Shown piece by piece: positions 48,420 through 52,139 of a stretch of DNA of 52,139 nt. Both the position numbers and the translations under genes were made by a program. This DNA comes from Candidatus Wallbacteria bacterium (GTDB taxonomy: Bacteria; Muiribacteriota; UBA6191; JACPRK01). Location of the stretch: contig JACQZN010000044.1 of the NCBI GenBank assembly GCA_016213845.1, positions 27,662 to 79,800 of the forward strand, in the 5' to 3' direction. Each line of letters opens with the position of its first letter. Within the stretch, counting starts at the first letter, position 1. Under the pieces are notes generated by a model that worked only from the letters and a program-made list of their open reading frames with translations, did not search any database and was not told the origin of the DNA.

Positions 48420-48502
48420 CCCGCGTGCTATCGAGGCGCACTCCCTCTCAACTCCTCGGCTACCGTTGTTCTTGATGATCCGGGAACAGTGAAATCTCTG
48501 CA

Positions 48503-50824
48503 GTGAACGAGTCCGGCGATCAACACAGCAACCCGGCCCAATTGCGTGCCCACGGATTGAGGCTGCTCGCTCGCTGCACGGAGAAGCTCGCGCGCCTGGC
48601 CGCCGACCCCGAGCCCAACATGGCGTGCTCTGCTGTTCAGGCGCTCGGCAAGATCGGCAGCCCCGCTTCCGTCGACGCGCTGCTGAAACTGCTGCCGACG
48701 GAGCGAGTTGCCGAGGAAGCCGTCCTGGCCCTCGCTCGTATCGAAGACTCTTCCATTGGGGACAGATTGCACCTGGCCTTGCGCTCCGCCGTGCCGGCGC
48801 TCACGGCGTCCATCGCCTCGGTGCTCCATCGCTATCCGGGGCCAGTCACCGTCGAGTGTCTTGTAAGGCTGGCTTCCTCCTCGCACACTGCCGTCCGGCG
48901 GGCTGCCCTCGATAGCATCGGCAAGTTGCGGGACGCGGCCGGAGTTCACGCCCTCGTCTCGGCTCTCGACGATTCCGAAGAGGAAGCGGTCATCTCGGCC
49001 TTGAAGGCCCTCGAAAGCGTCAAGGTCTCCGACCCGGCACGAATGGCTGCGATGATCGGCGAGCGCTTCGAACGTATGACGAGCGCCAAGGTCCGGGCCA
49101 CCATGGTCCAGATCTTCAGCGGCTGCGAGGGTGAGGAGATCCTCGCCCTGATGAAGAAGGCGCTCAAGGATGAGAACGCCAGGGTCCGTGCCAACGCGGT
49201 CGAGGTCGTAGCCGCAATGCAATTGCCGGAGAAGCGCAAGCTGGGCATTCTCAAGCCCCTGGTCATCGATGGCCAGAACAACCGTGTCATGGGCAACCTG
49301 GCCATTGCCTTCGGTGACGTCGACCCCAAGGCCTCGATGCAGATCTTGTCGCAGCTGCTCAATAGCCCCGAGAAGTGGGAGCGGGCCAGCGCCGTCTATG
49401 CGGCAAGGTTCATCCGAAACGACAGGATCGCTGGCTGGCTCACCACCATCTTCACGACCGAGGCCGATCCGGATGTCCTTCGAAATGTCATCGAGAGTCT
49501 GAGCTTCTTCAGTGGCGACGAGGTCACCTCCTGCTTCGTCAAGGCCCTGACACACGCGAATCCCCTCGTTCGCAGTGGCGCCGTCAAGAGCTTGGGGCGC
49601 ATAAGCGATCCTTCCATCGGCAGCTACCTACTCACCCTGCTCGAACGCGAGGACGATCGCAATGTGATCGGCGAAGCTCTCACGGCTTTGGGCAAGATCG
49701 CCGATGCAAGCCGCATCCCCGTCGTCAGTCGCTACCTGCAGCACACCGACTTGCGCGTCCAGGCCAACGCCATCGACGCGTTGATGCACATTGGCACGGT
49801 CGAGATCATCCCCCACGTCGAACCGTTCCTCAACAGCAGCGACAACCGCGTGAAGGCCAACGCGGCCGTCGCCCTCTGGCGTTCAGGAAATCTTCAGGTC
49901 GTCGACGAGCTCGAGGGCATGCTCGATGGTCCCAACATCAAGCAGCGCTCCAGCGCCGTCTATGCCGTCGGCGAAGTCGGCGAGTCGCTTCGAGACCTCG
50001 AAAATCTTCAGCGGTACCTGCTCCTCGTGAGCGCCCTCGAGGAAGACCTCCGCAACAGGCGATCCGAGGACGCCCATGGACCTGGCGGCTCCTCTCCCGA
50101 GCCGAGTTCCACTGCCTCCCCGTCCGACGTGATGGCTCCTCTCCCGATCGAGTCCCTCGAAATTGCCATGGCTCTCGCCTCCGGCGGCAAGGTCGACGCG
50201 GCCCTCGCCAGCCTCTCCCAGTCTCAAGGCTCGTTTATCGATAATCCATACATTGCCTTCTTGCGCGCCGACCTCTACCGCCGCCGTGGTGAACTTGCTC
50301 CAGCCATCGAGGACTTCTCCTCCGTGGCCCGCGCTCTCTCCTCCTTCGTCCATCCCCACCTGCACCTGGCCAACCTATTCAATCGGACACAGGAAATCCC
50401 CCGCTCCCTCGAAGAGTACTTCGCTGCCATCGCCGCCCAGCTCGATGTCCTTTCCGAGCAAGTTCGCCTGGGACGGAAACTGCTTGCCGAAAAGCGCGTA
50501 AATGACGCGTCCCTGCTCCTCAAGGACCTGGTTAGCATTATCGCCATTAACCCCAAGATCCACCATTCCGCCGGCGGCGAGTTCCTCCGCTACCGATGCT
50601 ACGAAGACGCCTTCCGCCACCTGGCGCGCGCCTACCTAACCGAGCCAGCCTCCCCCGAGATCGCCTTTAGCCTGGCCGTCGCCTGCTACAAGACCGGCCG
50701 TACCCATGAGTGTCGTGCTCTCTGCAAAAAAATGGAGTCACAGTTCGCCTCTGACCCCATTCTCAGCAAAAAAGCCCAGGATCTCCTTCGACTGCTCGAC
50801 AAGTCTCCATCAACAGCCCCCTAA
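48503..50824 (+). CDS. HEAT-repeat protein with C-terminal TPR region, copy 2
   Basis: This 773-residue paralogue of the preceding protein shares the order and wording of its repeats. Pairs include NNRVVGNAAVSIA with NNRVMGNLAIAFG, DKWFRASAAWCLG with EKWERASAVYAAR, and NNRLKANAVLALWQQGEV with DNRVKANAAVALWRSGNL. A low-complexity linker (SSPEPSSTASPSDV, near residue 530) joins the HEAT part to the TPR part. The GTG at 48503 is the likely start; no Shine-Dalgarno is present and no ATG occurs before residue 40. It follows copy 1 by 83 bases. A tandem duplication is the simplest origin. Confidence 0.87.
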   Translation: MNESGDQHSNPAQLRAHGLRLLARCTEKLARLAADPEPNMACSAVQALGKIGSPASVDALLKLLPTERVAEEAVLALARIEDSSIGDRLHLALRSAVPALTASIASVLHRYPGPVTVECLVRLASSSHTAVRRAALDSIGKLRDAAGVHALVSALDDSEEEAVISALKALESVKVSDPARMAAMIGERFERMTSAKVRATMVQIFSGCEGEEILALMKKALKDENARVRANAVEVVAAMQLPEKRKLGILKPLVIDGQNNRVMGNLAIAFGDVDPKASMQILSQLLNSPEKWERASAVYAARFIRNDRIAGWLTTIFTTEADPDVLRNVIESLSFFSGDEVTSCFVKALTHANPLVRSGAVKSLGRISDPSIGSYLLTLLEREDDRNVIGEALTALGKIADASRIPVVSRYLQHTDLRVQANAIDALMHIGTVEIIPHVEPFLNSSDNRVKANAAVALWRSGNLQVVDELEGMLDGPNIKQRSSAVYAVGEVGESLRDLENLQRYLLLVSALEEDLRNRRSEDAHGPGGSSPEPSSTASPSDVMAPLPIESLEIAMALASGGKVDAALASLSQSQGSFIDNPYIAFLRADLYRRRGELAPAIEDFSSVARALSSFVHPHLHLANLFNRTQEIPRSLEEYFAAIAAQLDVLSEQVRLGRKLLAEKRVNDASLLLKDLVSIIAINPKIHHSAGGEFLRYRCYEDAFRHLARAYLTEPASPEIAFSLAVACYKTGRTHECRALCKKMESQFASDPILSKKAQDLLRLLDKSPSTAP

Positions 50825-50845
50825 CTCCATCCGAGATCCCCACCC

Positions 50846-51019
50846 ATGCCAGCAAAACTCTCAAAAGAAGAAGAAATTCACCTCGAACGTGCCATCAAAG
50901 ACGGCAAAGTCCATTCCCATACGCGCGGCCTCTGCCCCCAATGCAAGGCCCCCAAGAAGGAACTCCGCTTCCGCGGCAAGCCCCTCACCCACTGCCGCTG
51001 CGGCTACCACTGGGCCTGA
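50846..51019 (+). CDS. 57-residue zinc-ribbon protein
   Basis: A short gene that starts MPAKLSKEEEIHLERAIKDG and continues with LCPQCKAPKKEL and HCRCGYHW before the TGA at 51017-51019. Two CxxC/CxC knuckles (C30, C33, C50, C52) suit one zinc ion. The basic and acidic N-terminal helix followed by a single knuckle pair is typical of small nucleic-acid or protein-binding zinc ribbons. It begins 21 bases after the HEAT-TPR stop, so it is probably co-transcribed with it. No function is assigned. Confidence 0.75.
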   Translation: MPAKLSKEEEIHLERAIKDGKVHSHTRGLCPQCKAPKKELRFRGKPLTHCRCGYHWA

Positions 51020-51242
51020 CCCCCCCCAGCTATCCCGTCCCCGCTTCCCACTCCTCCCATCCGCCATCCGCCCCGATTCACCCAGCGCCCCACCCCCAAC
51101 CCTCCTCTCACCTTCTCGATAACACGCTCACCCGCCCCCATTCCATCAATGACGAGAACAAGTGTTCCTTATACAGTATGTTATGTTGACTTAGCCGTGT
51201 ACAGCGGACACAATGAACACCACCCCCTAAGGCTCTTTGTCC
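51020..51242. other. Intergenic region with a shift to lower G+C
   Basis: C-rich sequence to about 51120, then AT-richer DNA. It contains GAACA-AG-TGTTC (51156-51167), ATACAGTAT (51171-51179), and TTGACT (51186-51191) with a poor -10. It lies between the ends of two convergent genes, so promoter roles are doubtful. Confidence 0.4.
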
Positions 51243-52007
51243 CTAGAAGCACTGGTTAGGTTTGCCGCGAGTCACGAATTCCTCACGCACATGAGATGCC
51301 GGATTATCCGCCCCTAGAATCTCGGCCTTCGCGTCCAGATGATTCACGGAAACAATCCTTAGTATTGGCAACACTCTCCCATTGGCGCGACATAGTGTCA
51401 TGCCAGGCTTCAGGCCGATGCTGTTTTGAGAAGTGATCCTCAGTAACATAGTAGCTGGTGCCTCAAAACCGGTGGCTACTGTTCTAAGTGGTGACTTGAG
51501 CAGCAAGCACAACTTGTCCATTGGTAACTCCGGCTCACCTTGAACTGTAGCCGTTTCAGCACCATCTTTCAGATAGAATCTTCCACTGAGATCTGACCGC
51601 GGTTCACAACCGGCGTTGACTCTGTCACAAAAGTTGTCGACTTCATCTTCAGCCAATAGATAGGTCCGGCGGGACCAGCGCACGATGAGAAACCGGGTTG
51701 AATCTCTGGTCTCTACTCTCTCAGCCGTTTGCCCGTTCATGGCAGAAGACCGATGCTTGGAAGTGAGCGTCATCGCACTGCCCGAGACCAAGTACTTCCC
51801 AATTTCCGCGGACCACGCCACGCAACCACCCCAGTGTCTTCGATACGTACCGTCAGCGTTCAGTTCGAGCGAACTCCCATCCCTATAGTACGAGCCGTCA
51901 AGACGAGTGAGGCCGGAGGACTTACCTTTTCGACTCTGCCCTTCCTTGTAGATCTTCGCATGATCAACAAGATCAATATGAGAGGGGGCGACTTGACGCG
52001 GGAGCAA
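51243..52007 (-). CDS. Protein of unknown function in compositionally different DNA
   Basis: This protein of up to 254 residues matches no family I know. The clearest part begins LDGSYYRDGSSLELNADGTY and continues RRHWGGCVAWSAEIGKY, a beta-rich small-protein-domain pattern. A second domain has LSGRFYLKDGAETATV. Codon choice is much less GC-rich than in all genes to the left, with A/T common at third positions, which suggests recent transfer. The start is uncertain: in another minus frame upstream (to 52123) there is a hydrophobic stretch PPLILILLIM that would suit a membrane anchor, so a frameshift near 51900-52000 is possible. Confidence 0.55.
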   Translation of the reverse strand: MLPRQVAPSHIDLVDHAKIYKEGQSRKGKSSGLTRLDGSYYRDGSSLELNADGTYRRHWGGCVAWSAEIGKYLVSGSAMTLTSKHRSSAMNGQTAERVETRDSTRFLIVRWSRRTYLLAEDEVDNFCDRVNAGCEPRSDLSGRFYLKDGAETATVQGEPELPMDKLCLLLKSPLRTVATGFEAPATMLLRITSQNSIGLKPGMTLCRANGRVLPILRIVSVNHLDAKAEILGADNPASHVREEFVTRGKPNQCF

Positions 52008-52067
52008 CCCCGAAAAGATGGAGAGTTTCCGGCCGACGCGAGCATGACTTTTCCTGAGAAGTGAATG

Positions 52068-52083
52068 CGAGGAGATCTCCTCG
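52068..52083. repeat. 16-bp perfect palindrome CGAGGAGATCTCCTCG
   Basis: A perfect 16-base palindrome upstream of the minus-strand gene and 52 bases before a probable plus-strand start. Symmetry and position suit an operator for a dimeric regulator. As RNA it can only form a short hairpin with almost no loop. Confidence 0.5.
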
Positions 52084-52121
52084 TCGGTAGTGAGTGTTGT
52101 TCAAAGACATTCGCGACCAAC

Positions 52122-52139
52122 AAAGGAGATCCCCGTGCT
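52122..52139 (+). CDS. Probable gene start at the right edge
   Basis: AAAGGAG (52122-52128) is followed six bases later by GTG (52135-52137). That is a strong ribosome-binding arrangement, so a plus-strand gene probably begins here and continues outside the window. Only one complete codon is visible; the product is unknown. Confidence 0.4.

Noticed and set aside
51156..51167. GAACAAGTGTTC as a LexA/DinR-type SOS box
   Set aside because: It fits GAAC-N4-GTTC but lies between the 3' ends of convergent genes, not at a promoter, and no SOS gene is adjacent.
1..52139. tRNA, rRNA and CRISPR arrays
   Set aside because: I saw no cloverleaf-like arms with a T-loop GTTCGA in the right context, no rRNA motifs and no spaced direct repeats of CRISPR length; the heptamer arrays have no spacers.

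Overview
The window is GC-rich (roughly two-thirds G+C by eye) and gene-dense, and reads as chromosomal DNA of an uncultured, Gram-negative, largely anaerobic bacterium. Envelope genes (a multi-parvulin chaperone, an O-antigen-ligase-like protein, a di-haem cytochrome c peroxidase, pseudopilins) argue for two membranes. Ferredoxin-linked redox enzymes, eukaryote-like kinases and HEAT/TPR/WD40 repeat proteins recall Planctomycetota, Acidobacteriota or candidate phyla such as Riflebacteria. The phylum cannot be fixed from reading alone.

Layout. 1-1.9 kb: recQ on the minus strand, running off the left edge. 2-7.8 kb: a signalling operon of a small exported protein, a class III adenylate cyclase, a kinase-WD40 protein and an exported protein. 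8.1-13.7 kb: a DUF3798 binding protein, a two-domain ABC ATPase, two permeases and a frameshifted ferredoxin. 13.9-17.9 kb: a phosphodiester glycosidase divergent from a Wzy/O-antigen-ligase-TPR protein. 18-24 kb: an exported protein behind a long structured leader, convergent with an operon for a parvulin chaperone, RdgB and a cytochrome c peroxidase. 24.3-28 kb: an integron-type integrase and three overlapping pseudopilin-like genes. 28-32.4 kb: a decayed kinase divergent from an intact receptor kinase, then a YwiC-like membrane protein behind a good sigma-54 site.

33-45.5 kb is the most interesting part. Two convergent operons each carry a NuoE/NuoF-type NADH diaphorase and a HoxU-like 2Fe-2S/4Fe-4S adaptor, but different catalytic partners. 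The plus-strand operon joins the diaphorase to a stand-alone FMN glutamate-synthase-domain protein that lacks the usual 3Fe-4S cysteines and instead has an N-terminal four-cysteine motif. The minus-strand operon joins a fused NuoE-NuoF to a complete VorDABC-type 2-oxoacid:ferredoxin oxidoreductase, a P-loop NTPase and a multi-cluster ferredoxin. Both have candidate sigma-54 promoters. My reading is one electron-transfer module attached to two different carbon/nitrogen enzymes.

45.8-51 kb holds tandem paralogous HEAT-TPR proteins and a 57-residue zinc-ribbon protein. From about 51.1 kb the composition becomes more AT-rich, with an unrecognised protein and the apparent start of another gene at the right edge.

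Period-7 repeat arrays at about 1.97, 7.85, 8.0 and 9.36 kb lie in promoter or ribosome-binding regions of the first 10 kb and are not explained by any gene.
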